Shown here piece by piece: positions 35,736 to 47,229 of a DNA stretch of 64,000 nucleotides. Made by a program: the position numbers and the translations under genes. The stretch comes from Pycnopodia helianthoides (lineage: Eukaryota > Echinodermata > Asteroidea > Forcipulatida > Asteriidae), in the NCBI GenBank assembly GCA_032158295.1, contig CM063244.1, positions 28,513,848-28,577,847 of the forward strand, in the 5' to 3' direction. Position 1 is the stretch's first letter. The number at the start of each line of letters is the position of its first letter. The notes below the pieces were generated by a model, which made no database searches, was not told the origin of the DNA, and saw only the letters and a program-made list of their open reading frames with translations.

Positions 35736-36089
35736 AGTTATCATACAGGATTGGTAGGGATAAAAAACATCAGTGTTTAGTTCTAGTCTGAAAGCTAACT
35801 GATTATGAAGTTCATACTAGAACCATTTTTTTCTGTGGAATTTCCCTCGGAAATGAAGCCATAAATTCAAGAAAACTGTTTGTGAAAACCTAAAAAAATG
35901 CAACAGCTAACCAAAATTAAGGACAAAGTGTTTACAATTAGCTGTAAACTGTGCCTGGTTTTTCACTTTTTCTCCTGAATCACACAACAGATTAAGCCTA
36001 AATTTTCACAGGTTTGTTAATTTATGTATATGGTTGATCACACGAACACTGTCGTCATGATTAATTTGTCAAGCTCTACCAACCCTGTA
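35736..36089. repeat. TTAA MITE (ACAGGATTGGTAG subfamily)
   Basis: 354 bp between TTAA tetranucleotides. The left end AGTTATCATACAGGATTGGTAG and the right end CTACCAACCCTGTAT are inverted repeats. The interior TTTTCACAGGTTTGTTAATT and TTTATGTATATGGTTGATCA is typical of the group. Confidence 0.7.
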
Positions 36090-36979
36090 TTAATAAGATC
36101 CGAGCTGACTAAATGGTCAGTAGTGACTTCATCATTCACATGATTTCAACATACACCTGCATCATCTTTCCCCCTCCCCTCATCAAGAAGCAAAAACAGG
36201 TCACTCAGGCAGCTTTGGGTGCTTCCCAAGGGGATTTAAGTCCACAATGTTCCATCAAGATGCGGTCCGGCAAAAAAAATAAAATCATGTTTAAAAACAA
36301 CATCGCTGACTTAAACATCCCAAATCCCCGACAGCTGTGTGGATAGAGAGAGGTCTGAGCCATCTCTACCAAAGGTCAGCCAGTATACATGGGTCAATCA
36401 GTCACCGCAGGTCACCAGGATGGGTTTGACAGTACGTGTCATCAGGCCACTGTCATCACAGAGATAACGCTATGAGACTGCAATGAGCTTTCAGACCGTC
36501 TCCATTGGGGTTAACATTCCTTGTCCATCCATAGACGTCACCTCTCCATTCCATGAGTCAGCAAACTTGCGCTAGTCTGTCACATCCAAGGATTTGACTC
36601 TCGTGAAATTGTTTTCTCCCTCGGGGGAACTTTTGTCTTCAGAAATAATCTAATACGGCGACTATTAGATGACAAATTGTTTGGGAAATATGTCATTTTT
36701 TAAGGATTACTGGATTTAAGAGATAGCTAGTGCCTGACGTGACTCTGCTGTGTCCCATCTTCTGGGGTAATTTTGACTGTGATGTGGTGATAGATAACAG
36801 AGATCTGCCATGAATGAATAGCCATTTGCCACTCCAAAGGATTCAATGAGCCAATGTCGGAATTTTCCAACCGTCGGATTAAAACTTCGCTGTGGCCAAA
36901 GGCCTGGATATTTTTGAATGGCCTATTAAATCCGGCCCCTGTCTGACCAACTTTGAGAACAAACATGCTGTGATAGGGA

Positions 36980-37445
36980 TTGTAGAATATTATACAAATA
37001 ATGAATGTTTATGAGTGCAATGGTGCGAATATTTTCATGAGTTGAAAGATGGAATGTTCCATTCAACAAGGCGGAGCCGAGTTGAATGGAGCATTCCATC
37101 TTTCAACGAATGAAAATATTCTCACTATTGCACGAATGAAAAACATTCATTATTTGTTTTATATAACATCCAAGTAGATCTTTGTAATTTTGATTGGAGG
37201 ATACAACTTTCAAAACAAACAAAGCGTACAATATTTAATTGTGACATTACACCCATTTCTTTTGGTTCGGCTTGTTTGGATTCACCAGTGACTAAGTGCG
37301 TTCTGTACTTCTATTTTGAGACACGCGGGCACTGTATTGTAGTATGCCTTGCAGTATAACTGTGCTGCTGCATTATTTGCTATCACGTGACGGACAATCC
37401 TCCAATCAAATGGCAAGGATCTGCTTGGGTGTTATATAAAAACCA
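36980..37445. repeat. Dispersed repeat E with foldback start
   Basis: The first 185 bases are a near-palindrome: GAAAGATGGAATGTTCCATT and GGAGCATTCCATCTTTC, GAATATTTTCAT and ATGAAAATATTC, and AATAATGAATGTTT and AAACATTCATTATT are paired around AAGGCGGAGCCGAGTT. The remainder (AACATCCAAGTAGATCTTTG to CCTCCAATCAAATGGC) matches 30255-30535. Confidence 0.65.
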
Positions 37446-37477
37446 ATAACCCCATATATGCTGGTGCTCATTTTCAA

Positions 37478-37790
37478 TAATAATAATAATAAAAGTTATT
37501 TATACTGCGCTTTTCCAAAACATGATCAAAGCGCATAACAAAGAAATGGATGAGTTAAAACAAGCTAGTGCAAATCAAAAATCTACAATTTAGGAAAGAG
37601 ATAAGTTTTAAGTTTTTTCTTAAATGTAACAATACAAGAAGAATTACGGACATTAATTGGGAGACTGTTCCAAGGTTCAGCAGCAGAGTGTGAGAAGGCG
37701 TGTTTGCCATAAGTTAGTCTGGACTCGTGAGTGTTAAGCCGAGTTTTATCGGAAGAAGAACGGAGTCCTAGACCTCATGTCAATTTAATT
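37478..37790. repeat. Possible dispersed repeat with (AAT)n start
   Basis: (AAT)n followed by TTATTTATACTGCGCTTTTCC, CAAAGCGCATAAC, GGGAGACTGTTCCAAGGTTC and AGAACGGAGTCCTAGACC. The CGCTTTTCCAAA/AAAGCGC style resembles the tail region of LINE or SINE copies elsewhere, but I find no second copy in the window. Confidence 0.35.
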
Positions 37791-37904
37791 GTTCAGGGAT
37801 TAAAGTATATTATTTTGTTTTACCCTGCAATGAATTAATAAGTATCATGCTCCCCCCAAAAAGAAATAAACAATACGGACAAAATAAGGAAACCAACATA
37901 ATAT

Positions 37905-37990
37905 GACTACGTGTAGATGTAGCTTGGTTGGTAGAGCGTTGGCACATTAATCCGGAGGTCGCAGGTTCAAATCCCGCTCTAGTCACTTTT
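37905..37990 (+). mobile_element. SINE C tRNA-like head, plus strand
   Basis: ATGTAGCTTGGTTGGTAGAG (A box), ATTAATCCGGAGGTCGC and AGGTTCAAATCCCGC (B box), ending CTAGTCAC. The D arm pairs (GCTT with GAGC), but the acceptor arm fails at most positions and the anticodon loop lacks a normal layout, so this is a SINE head and not a tRNA gene. Confidence 0.65.
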
Positions 37991-38052
37991 CCTTTGTTCA
38001 ACCCAAAATAAAATTAGAAAAAATAAATAAATAAAAGAATTCTGTTTGAAAT

Positions 38053-38580
38053 TCAAATGATTAAAGAGAGTGATAAAAAGTTTTTAAGTGAGCTACTTTG
38101 ACTACAAAAATTAAAAAGGAAAGGATAGGTTTGCTTGATATCCAACCAAACTGATCGAAGATGTGGTGTTGTTAGATCGCTGGAGTCATTATCACCTTGG
38201 ACCGAGATCGTCGCTCCGCTGCCTGTATCTTTATAAAAATGTCCGTACGTGGGAGTAATGCACCTCGGCGATACAGCACCCTGGGTATACCACATAGACA
38301 CACTGACTATCACTGGCGCAAGGAGTCGTTTGCCTGGAGGGAGGAGATGACATCCCATCGTCAGCAGTCTCCTCCATGGTAACTTGAGTGCCATCTTTGG
38401 CTGTGCTGGGCGTCTGCCAAGGCGTGAAGTAGAGTCCCACTTCGTTTTGGCTACACGATACTGATGAGCAGCGGAGATAAGGGGGGCACACTCCTGCTCT
38501 AGTGGGGGGTTCTCCATCGCTGCATGTGCAAACATCTCATTTGCCATGAAAATGAAATAACTGCCACAGGTTTGCTGCAA
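38053..38580 (-). other. Unassigned 175-codon open frame, minus strand
   Basis: Open frame beginning MQQTCGSYFIFMANEMFAHA, in a locally GC-richer stretch. A second minus-strand frame (38231-38491) has a protein-like composition (for example FTPWQTPSTAKDGTQ). I recognise no domain. It could be a decayed processed copy of some gene, an unlisted exon of an antisense gene, or chance. Confidence 0.15.
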
Positions 38581-39459
38581 AATGGTACATTCGAATACGA
38601 CTGCGGACTAACTACGGATGGGACAGGCAGTTGAAGTTAACGCACTCGTGTCGCAGTTGTTTGGTTTGCTGCCGAACGGCCTTGATATTTAAAAAAAATA
38701 AATAAACTATTGAAAAACACCAACAAAACGGCGCTATTATTTGAAGACATTTCATGTCTTAAGTGCCCTGTGACAAAGAGGTTATAACTTGATGCATTTA
38801 TGATGCACCGGGAGGTCCACCTGAGCAGGTTATATTTATCCAGGAGTGTTTTCTTTTCCACCCCGATGGGAAGCCCTAAGCCTTCTGCACTGCACTGTCG
38901 TCTCAAACTGTCTGAATTCCAGGCGAGGGAGCCATTCCTAGGTATACACGTGAACGCACACACACACATGTTGATATCGGATGGTGACCACGTACATGGG
39001 CCTGTTTATTTTGACAATAGTTCTGCAGACAGAAGTTTATGAGTTCCATCTGTGGCGAGTCCCTTTGGGACTCTTAAGTTTCTACGATGCATACGACGCA
39101 TGATTGGCAGTCCACAGCGGTCCACTCTTGTCATCTTAAGATGTTGAATCACCCACCGTCTCGACCATTCTAATTCCACTTAATGGAGCACAGTAAAAAA
39201 AAAAAAACCCGTAACATGCTTGGGGCTAAAGGAGAGCAGTCAAATATTCATCAGGTTCATGATAACCATGGCGATAAATAGACTTCTCTATTCCTGACTA
39301 TAATTTCTTTGTACAATCAGCCACTGGATTTGTGTAATCTCATTAACAGCTCTTCCATGGACTGTGACACATCATTGTTCTGAGAAAATAGAATTAGCTG
39401 TTTACAAACTGCTTACCAACCCGAAAGGACCTATGGTATAAAATGCAAAAATTAGTTAG

Positions 39460-39583
39460 TGGCCCGACGTTTTTTTGACCTTATTAGCAGAGTCTTTCTC
39501 AAGGGCTAAATGACAACACAACACAGGTGTAATTAGAAGCGGTCAAGTGGAAAGAGATGACACGGAGATGAAAGCACACAGAA
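39460..39583 (+). repeat. Module L, left arm of an inverted pair
   Basis: AGTGGCCCGACGTTTTTTTG, TAGCAGAGTCTTTCTCAAGG, GCTAAATGACAACACAACAC and GGTCAAGTGGAAAGAGATGA. The same order, less well kept, occurs at 41740-41935. Confidence 0.6.
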
Positions 39584-39633
39584 AAAGCAGGGGATGAACA
39601 AAGAGGAGGGTGACAAAAGAAGTGATTTTTCTC

Positions 39634-39768
39634 TTCTGTGCGCTTTCATCTCTGTCATCTCTTTCCACTTGACTGCATTTGTTTCACCAGTGTACCTGTT
39701 TATTATGTGTTGTCATTTAGCCTTCAACAAAGACAAAGACGCTGCTAGGGTCAAATCGTCAGGCCACT
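39634..39768 (-). repeat. Module L, right arm of an inverted pair
   Basis: Reverse complement of the module at 39460: CGCTTTCATCTCTGTCATCT, CTTTCCACTTGACTG, GTGTTGTCATTTAGCCTTC and CTGCTAGGGTCAAATCGTCA. Only about 50 bases separate the arms. Confidence 0.6.
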
Positions 39769-40051
39769 TACAAATTTTTACATCATTGCTCTATCTGAAC
39801 ATCATTGTCAACATCAAGGCGCTTGACAATAGATGCAGTTTGTATACAGATAATAATAGTTGCAATCACAAGGCTGCTTGTGAGCGTCTTCACAAGCCGT
39901 TCCTAGTGATAGGTCGACTGTTTGAAAACCAGATAAACCATCCCTTCATCATTGTACATGCAATCGTTTGTAGACCACTGAGTAAACTTGAAATATAAAC
40001 AAAAACATCAAAAGAGAGAGACAACAAAACCAAACAGATTCTATAATTTAA

Positions 40052-40405
40052 AGGAACGTTACAGAATTGGTTTTTGCTAACAAAACAGTGCTGGCAGTGT
40101 AATCACTTTATGTAATCCACCATATACATAAACTGACAAACCTGTAGAAGTTTGAGATCGATCGGCCATCTGGGTCACGAGAAAATAGTGCAAAACCGTT
40201 TATAAATTTGCATGTGTTATACAATGCATGAATAAAACGCTCATGAGCGATAAACTCCAATCAGAAATTAGTTTGATTTATTTCTCATCAAATATGGCAT
40301 TTCAGACAGAAATATTTCTAGGGATGTTTTCTACTATCATCATCATTAGACCGTGTAAGTTTTATGTAAATCTGTGACCAATTTTACCAATTCTGTAATG
40401 TTCCT
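40052..40405. mobile_element. TTAA MITE, AGGAACRTTACAG subfamily, copy 2
   Basis: 354 bp with 20-bp termini AGGAACGTTACAGAATTGGT and the matching right end, TTAA on both sides (40048-40051, 40406-40409). Same orientation and interior as 31211, with small deletions. Confidence 0.8.
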
Positions 40406-41739
40406 TTAACAATAGTGCCTCCCTCAATTGCAGTCAACCCTAGTTAACTCAGTCTACTGTGACTGTTAGTCTATTCAAAATCCAATGCCATGTCAACAAC
40501 TTTCACTCAGTCCATGATTCGTTACTCCATAAAAAAAGAGGCACCAAATCGTGGGAACAGTATAACATTTGTCGATGCAGATATTACGAGTCCCTTTTGG
40601 TATATTCATGTTGGAAAGGTTACATGAAAGCTTTTGGGGATAATACATCGTGGAACATTTTTTTAAAACACGACTGTCTCATCGAACCGTTCGAAGTAAC
40701 CAACAAAATTTTACCAGACAAGTGTTATTTTCTCCTGCCGGGTCGTTTCATATGCGTCCCTGATGAGTCGTGCCACGCCAAACACAAGCAGGGTTTCTCA
40801 TCAGTTAATTGATGGATGAGGCAAGGCTGTCAGACGCCTGGCCATATATTCCTTGTTTAGAAAAAGTCTTACTGAATCATGGGATGGGGGTCAACAGTCC
40901 TTGCTCTATTTATGATCAGACTTATATTCCCTCCCCCCCCCCCTTATTACATGACGAGGATGAATGTGGATCGTTTGTCCTCCCCTTGTACTCTTATTTG
41001 TCTTGTCACTCTGAGTCGTGAAAATTTTTCCCCTCCGGCAAGTCGGAGAATATTTATTTTAATTTCTGATTTGGATGACAGTAGATAAATCATTGAAACT
41101 TGAAAAAAAAAAGATTTTCAAGATTCACTGGAAAACCTAAAATGTATAAGAAACGCTTTCAAAGCAGAGATAAATTTCGACGAATAATGTCAGAGCTGTG
41201 TTGGTGAACTTACAGCTTTGACTTCTGATATTGTAACCATATTTAGGTCGCTTTAACTTCTTAAAGTGGAAGTGTGGATTTTTTTTCTTTCCAGTAATCA
41301 CACTTAAACATGAGTACCACTTTTCTTATCCAAACAAAAAGTTTTCTATTCTCTGGAATTCATGGTGTTGCAGGTCTATGGGGTGTTTTATTTGGACAAT
41401 TTTGTACTTTTTGTTCAGACATGTCATATGGGTGATAATTTTTTTGGGGGAGGGATAAAGGTTAATTTTGTATATCTTACCATTGGATGTTGTTTCTGTA
41501 AACTCATGCCCATACTAGATTCTGATGGACTTTTCGTCACAGGTTCTGACAAAGTGACAAATCCGTAATTTTTGTAAACAAATTTGTAAACTATTTTTGG
41601 TTTTTCTTGGTACAAATTCTTGATACGTACATGTACATTGCCTAGGTCCTTACATGTAGTAATTTTCGTAATTATACTAATTAGCATGACCGGCAAATCA
41701 GTAGTGCACCGCATTCAAGTTGTGTCATTCATAAACTTG

Positions 41740-41935
41740 AGAAGTAGTGACGGGGTCACGCTTCGACCCTTGCGGAGTTTTTCTCAAAGGCTAAATGACA
41801 GTGACAACGCACCGCACACACATACAAGTGTGTTTAGTGTAACAGAAGCAGTCAGGTGGAAAAGCTACTGTGGAGTGAATAGGATGGAGCAGAGAGTGGA
41901 CAGAAGATGCAGACGGTGAACAAATAAAAACAATC
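41740..41935 (+). repeat. Module L, single copy
   Basis: GACGGGGTCACGCTTCGACC, CGGAGTTTTTCTCAAAGGCT, AAATGACAGTGACAAC and CAGTCAGGTGGAAAAG align with 39465-39560. Confidence 0.5.
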
Positions 41936-42071
41936 AGAAAGGAGAAGGGTTGATCGGAGGTAGAAGAGAGTTGGCTAGTGTAACTGTACAGATAGGGTTA
42001 ACACATTCAGTTAACACCATTTTTTAACTTGTGAAAAAACAGACAACATTTAATTTTTTTGTTTTATTTAA

Positions 42072-42459
42072 AGACACTGGACACCTTTGGTAATTGTCAA
42101 AGACCAGTCTTCTCACTTGGTGTATCTCAACATATGCACAAAATAACAAACCTGTGAAAATTTGAACTCAATTGGTCGTTGAAGTTGCGAGATAATAATG
42201 GAAGAAAAAACACCCTTGTCACACGAAGTTGTGTGCTTTCAGATGCTTGATTGCTTGATTTCGAGACCTCACGCTTGAGGTCTCGAAATCAATTCAAATA
42301 TTTTACTGAGAATTTACTTCTTTCTCAAAAACTACGTTACTTCCGAGGGAGCCGTTTCTCACAATGTTTTATACTATCAACAGCTCTCCATTGCTCGTTA
42401 CCAAGTAAGTTTGTATGCTAACAATTATTTTGAGTAATTACCAATAGTGTCCAGTGCCT
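42072..42459. mobile_element. TTAA MITE (RGRCACTGGACAC subfamily)
   Basis: 388 bp between TTAA tetranucleotides. The left end AGACACTGGACACCTTTGG and right end CCAATAGTGTCCAGTGCCT are inverted repeats. A central perfect hairpin GATTTCGAGACCTCA/TGAGGTCTCGAAATC is present. Aligns with 28080-28455. Confidence 0.8.
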
Positions 42460-42504
42460 TTAAGTGAAGTTTGAAGCTTTTCATGGTGTGGAAAAAGGGT
42501 TTGT

Positions 42505-42755
42505 AACTATTTATTAATTTATTTATTTATTGCATGTCCAACAGCAGCGCCAATAACAAGATGAATAGGAAACGAGAAGAAATGTTCAGTTCTAGATGTG
42601 GGTGGAAAACCCCAAGCAATAGGGAAAACCCACGCAATCAGACTGAAAACCCAATCCACATGCAAGGCTCCGATCTGATGTGGGATTGAACCAGGGGTCC
42701 ATACAGAGGTGAAAGGCAGGGAAAGAGACCACTGAGCCAATCTTATCCCAAATAT
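42505..42755 (-). mobile_element. tRNA-derived SINE related to SINE C, minus strand
   Basis: (TTTA)n start, TTCTAGATGTGGGTGGAAAA, ACTGAAAACCCAATCCACAT, then minus-strand B box GACCCCTGGTTCAATCCC and A-box-like AAGATTGGCTCAGTGGTC. The body matches 32820-32930. Confidence 0.6.
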
Positions 42756-42769
42756 TATCATTAATTTGC

Positions 42770-42900
42770 GGGTACAACCATATATAGTAGTCTTCTGGGA
42801 GGAGTGTTGGCTCTGACTCTAAGAAAGAGCCGATGCGGTCTTGACGTTTCGAACAGTTTACTCTGCTCGTCTTCAGGAAAATGAGTTACTTTAGCACTGA
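42770..42900. mobile_element. Module with hammerhead-like hairpin
   Basis: GGTACAACCATATATAGTAG, GGAGGAGTGTTGGCTCTGAC, then GGTCTTGACGTTTCGAACAG and CTCTGCTCGTCTTCAGGAAA. On the minus strand this gives CTGAAGA, a 7-bp stem (CGAGCAG/CTGTTCG) with a 6-base loop, and AAACG. It resembles the modules at 32434 and 44015. Confidence 0.45.
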
Positions 42901-42913
42901 GTAGCTTACTTAA

Positions 42914-43267
42914 AGGTATTATACAGGATTGGTAGAGCTGACAAAATAACCACAGACAGTGTTCATGTTTTGTGTAATCAACCACATACATGAAATAACA
43001 AACCTGTGAAAATTTGAGCTCAATTGGTCATCAAAGTCACAAGAAAATAGTGAAAAGAGACCTTATGTGTTTTCTGTTTTTCAAACATCAAGTTTATTAT
43101 CGCGCGTGATAAAAACTATTGTTTTACTCATTTCTCAGAAACGATAGCATTTTAGGCATTCATATTTTAAGGAACCCTTTCTACCATTACTTACTTTGAA
43201 TCGTGTAAGTTATGTGTGAATCTGTGAACATTTGTGTTTTCGATCTTACCAATAGTGTACAGGGCCT
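42914..43267. repeat. TTAA MITE (ACAGGATTGGTAG subfamily)
   Basis: 354 bp between TTAA tetranucleotides. Starts AGGTATTATACAGGATTGGTAG and ends TTACCAATAGTGTACAGGGCCT. The interior AACAAACCTGTGAAAATTTG, AGCTCAATTGGTCATCAAAG and a TATCGCGCGTGATA palindrome are visible. Confidence 0.75.
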
Positions 43268-43926
43268 TTAAGGGACCCTTGATCCAACCCTACCTAATAA
43301 GGAAATGCTGAAAGAAGAAAAGACGTGGAGCGATCCTTGATAAGAATCCAGATAATAAATTATGAATGTTTTTGTTGATTTGTTATGGATGAGATGACTA
43401 AGTTCCCGTGCCATGACTCCACCACTTACCCACTTTACATATTTACCGACATCGTTTGGAATATGGAGTACTTACAATAATCCAGCCGAATGGCTGGCGT
43501 GGCGCCCAGCTCTATCCTGGACCAGGTGATCACCCCATATGGTGAACAGTTTTTTGTTGTTATTGAAATAAATATTAATACTGCCGATAATACAATGGGG
43601 GTACTAAAATAATATATAAATAACTCTACCCGCAAAAAACGATGGAAGCCTGCAACCGTTGTTTTGAGCAGGTATAGGGTTAGTTGTCTCAGTGCCACTG
43701 ACTGTTGGGCCGATGTGTATGCGAGATGTAATTATCGCTAATGGGCTCGGACGCATGCTTGGCAAGGCCTTGTGCGCTGGTGGGATCAAATAACACAGGC
43801 TTTACTTTGAACCATTGATTATTGTGCGTTACATAATTCCAGAATATTTCTACAGCTATCGTGCGTCGTCAGTATGTACTGGTGAATATGGAACAACTTT
43901 ATTGATTACGAAAGGCCTCATTCACT

Positions 43927-44012
43927 CGAAACCATTAAAGACACTGTACAAGATATTGGTCATTGTTGCAAATAGAAATTGATTCAGGAAGTAACTATTA
44001 TTAGTAAGTTTG
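43927..44012. repeat. Fragment of a TTAA MITE
   Basis: ATTAAAGACACTGTACAAGATATTGG followed by TTAGTAAGTT: the two ends of the group with the interior deleted. Confidence 0.45.
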
Positions 44013-44014
44013 CG

Positions 44015-44165
44015 GTTTACAACCATATGTAAATCTCTACTGAGAGGAGAGTTGGCTGTAGAAAGCCGTTATGGTGGTCTCAATGTTTCAGACGGTGATC
44101 TGCTGGTCCTCAGGAGAACGCTGGACTGATGATGATGCTGAGGCTTAAGTTGGGTTAAACAGATC
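44015..44165. mobile_element. Module with decayed hammerhead-like end
   Basis: GCGGTTTACAACCATATGTA, CTGAGAGGAGAGTTGGCTGT and GGTCTCAATGTTTCAGACGG, then GGTCCTCAGGAGAACGC. Same layout as 42770-42900, but the stem no longer pairs well. Confidence 0.4.
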
Positions 44166-45164
44166 AGTTTCAATCTGACAGCTCTCTGAATATAAAGTTT
44201 CCAACCAATGCTCCAGAGAAATCCATCTCTGGAGAATATCCATCTGAAATACAGTCAAGAGTCTAAGAATACAGCATTCGCAGACCCCACACATCACAAT
44301 TGCATATTTCAATGCGGGCAAATTAGGGCGCCCTCAACAGTTTGCCCAGTGCGTCATGGGAAAATGTCAAAAATTGTTTAGTCGTCTCGCTGCGCCTGCC
44401 GCATGACCGCCATTGTGTTAGTTCACACATGTTTTACAGATCAGCATGGTTGTATTTGTCTGTGTTTACGGCATGTGTTGTGAGGCATGGTGAATGTATT
44501 TCACATTCATGTCAGACATTAGGAGGTCTCCAAATTGCCGGTGTGTCGCCGAGTTGTAGGTGTGATTGTCTTTTAGTCGACCCTTGTTTGGAATGAAATG
44601 GTCCTCTCCGTGGTGAACTGTAGAGGGTGCACTGTATTGTAAATTACCTGTATATGTCCAAATATATCCGATAAGATAAGCCCAAGTAAAAAATTCTGGG
44701 AAAAAAAGAAACAAGTTTTTTTGACTAAATTGTGAATTTGATTATGATTTCACAGGTTAGTACATTATGTTTTGTGAAATCTAGAGCTTGCAAATGAATC
44801 TACCTTGCCTACCCCCCCCCCCGAAATCCCCCCTGAAAAAACAGATGTACTTTCCCTTTAAATACAGAAATCTAATCCTGAGACTCCAGCCTGTAAGAAT
44901 TGGCTCGCCATGCTAGCTCATGTGTGCAAGACAAACAGCTTGTAGCGGTTACATGTTATTCTACATGATCTGTGGTATGAAAAAACGGTATCAGATTCAA
45001 TTTTTTTCCTTACATATTCTTAAACGGTATTTTTGCCAGAAATATTTCCAAGTACACGTGTAAACTTTATACGAACCAAAAGCTCTCAGAATATAATTTT
45101 TCGAGTTGGGGTACTTCTGTATTGAAAGGAGGGAGTGGGTGGGATTTGATCAGCACATGCAGGC

Positions 45165-45345
45165 CTGATACTTCATGGAGGCAACAGAGGCAATTGCCTT
45201 CATTGCCCCTGGTCATTGCCTTGGTGCCCCTTGAAATGTTCCAATAAAATTTTACAGTTTCCTCATAGAGGTATACCCCTTACCAAGGAGAAAACGACTT
45301 TGATGCCCTTGCCAAAACTGCTCGTAATGCTACATACCTTAAAAC
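45165..45345. repeat. Dispersed repeat M
   Basis: AGAGGCAATTGCCTTCATTG, CCCTGGTCATTGCCTTGGTG and CCCCTTGAAATGTTCCAATA. A second copy at 48815-49140 carries a palindromic MITE. Confidence 0.55.
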
Positions 45346-45837
45346 AAAAGTGCACATTGGAAGTGTACTATAAATCATATAACATTTTATACCTGCATTT
45401 TTGTATGTAATTATTTTCAATGGTTATTCAACTGAATGAGTGCCTTTTATGTAAGGTTTGAAATTTAAGTGCTTTTCACTCTCGCCTTCAGAGTACATCT
45501 TTGTCCTACCAGAGGAAAAAGAAAAGACTGGTGGGTCCTTTCTCTATGGTCCTACGTAACGTTCCTGAAACAAAACGGCAAAAAAGAGTTCAAGATCACT
45601 CTCTTGATCTTGTACTTGAGTTTTGAAATTAATTGAATCATTATTACAATGCATTATCGGTGAAATAGTCAATTGGAGAGCAAGATTTGCTCCTACAGCG
45701 GTGTTGTCACATGCCATCAGATCATTTAGAAGATTGCTAAAAGGTCTTAAGTAATGTACATGTTGGGGGGGGGGGTGTATTCTAAAAACCGGCTTGTGCT
45801 CCGTCATCTCATTTCAAGCCATAATGTTAGCCAGAGG

Positions 45838-45982
45838 GGTGTCTGGGTGTCTTTTGGACACCCCGTTTTAAATTTGGACACCCTATTTTATCTGTCATTT
45901 ACATGTAAATGTATTGTGAGTGAGCAATTTGGACACCCATTTTTTAAATTTCCAGCAAATTTGGACACCCTTTCACCAAATC
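45838..45982. repeat. Degenerate TTTGGACACCC tandem repeat
   Basis: The block TTTGGACACCC appears four times (near 45855, 45877, 45930 and 45960) with variable spacers. Confidence 0.6.
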
Positions 45983-46829
45983 CTGGCTAAAACCTTGTTT
46001 CAAGCAATGTGCATTGTGCACAGTGCTCAGCATCCAAATGCTGAGCCTGAAGCCACAGCCAGAGTTGGTTCGTAAGACGGCTTCATGGTCTTAAGACGTT
46101 CTACTGTCAACCTCACCACCACTATCACTCAGAGAGGAGTCAGGCGCCTCTGAGATTCTCCCTCTGTTGTCTTAGAGAGTCGTCTACGGCCAATCAAAAT
46201 TGCACTGCGGATCTCATCAGACATTGATTGCTGTCTGTTTTGCTTTCCTTTATGAGCCGAGGTACAACCTCAGTGTTCCGAGATTGGAACTGCGTCTGTC
46301 TTTTTGTTTGCCCCCCCCCCTCCTTCCTTCTCCTCATCATCCTCGGCAGCAACGCAGGCAATGGACATGCGACTCCCACGCCAATGGAGTTGAAACTGAA
46401 TTGAATATTAGACCGCAGGGTTGATTGATCCAAACGTTATTTTGCGAGGGGGGGCTGCTCGGGTAAGCTGTGTGTTCTGTGTGTGTGTGTGTGATGTACA
46501 TGTACTGCATGTGATGAAAAAATGCATCATGATCACGTCAACTGGGTCTGCTTACTTGTTCGTGTTGCAGTTGCAGAATATCTTTGAAAGATTTTAAGGG
46601 TAAACTGAGTCATAGGTTGTTTCAGTTGTCACAACACTTGTGTACATGTGCCTCAGCAGTCAAAATTATGATTCAATAATGTTGGTTTGTTATAAACACG
46701 TTTGACTCACTGCAGCCTAAATCAATTCAAATTTACTATAGTAATAAAACGCAAACGTATGGAATTTTACACTCAACAGAATTTAAATATATTTACCAGA
46801 CTCAAAGCCAACATTCGAACATAATTCTC

Positions 46830-46975
46830 TCCCCCCCCCCAGATATTGCACAGTGAGGTATTACATGTATTTGAAAAACACAAGACTGCCCGATTTGTCT
46901 AGTCATGAGTATACTGGCTAAAATCACTTGCCTAGGGCCTGCAGTCCAGTGTAAACTTGAACCCTGTGTTTGCAC
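46830..46975 (+). repeat. Dispersed repeat F, fragment
   Basis: GATATTGCACAGTGAGGTAT, AACACAAGACTGCCCGATTT, AGTATACTGGCTAAAATCAC and TTGCCTAGGGCCTGCAGTCC match the right half of 24435-24860. Confidence 0.6.
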
Positions 46976-47129
46976 AATTTAACAGCATTTTACACCGCAA
47001 TACTGTTATTTCATTAAAAAGTCACACAGAGTCATGAGTATTATTCCTATTATTACATCTTTCCGGTAATGAAACCAATGAAGCATGAAAAGTGACTAGC
47101 ACTGTGGGCACTGCGGCCCGAAGGCCTAG

Positions 47130-47225
47130 AGATACGTGCGTAGAGAAGATGATGAAGAAGTTTTAGATGTGGGAAGAAAACCTCAACTGGGGGGGAATTA
47201 AAGCCCACACAATCACGTAGGGACT
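47130..47225 (-). mobile_element. SINE C body fragment
   Basis: GAAGATGATGAAGAAGTTTT, AGATGTGGGAAGAAAACCTC and CACACAATCACGTAGGGACT align with 32820-32905. Confidence 0.5.
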
Positions 47226-47229
47226 TAAA

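Noticed and set aside
37905..37990. Functional tRNA gene
   Set aside because: A and B boxes are present, but the acceptor stem fails to pair at most positions and the anticodon loop is abnormal; related blocks show it is a SINE head.
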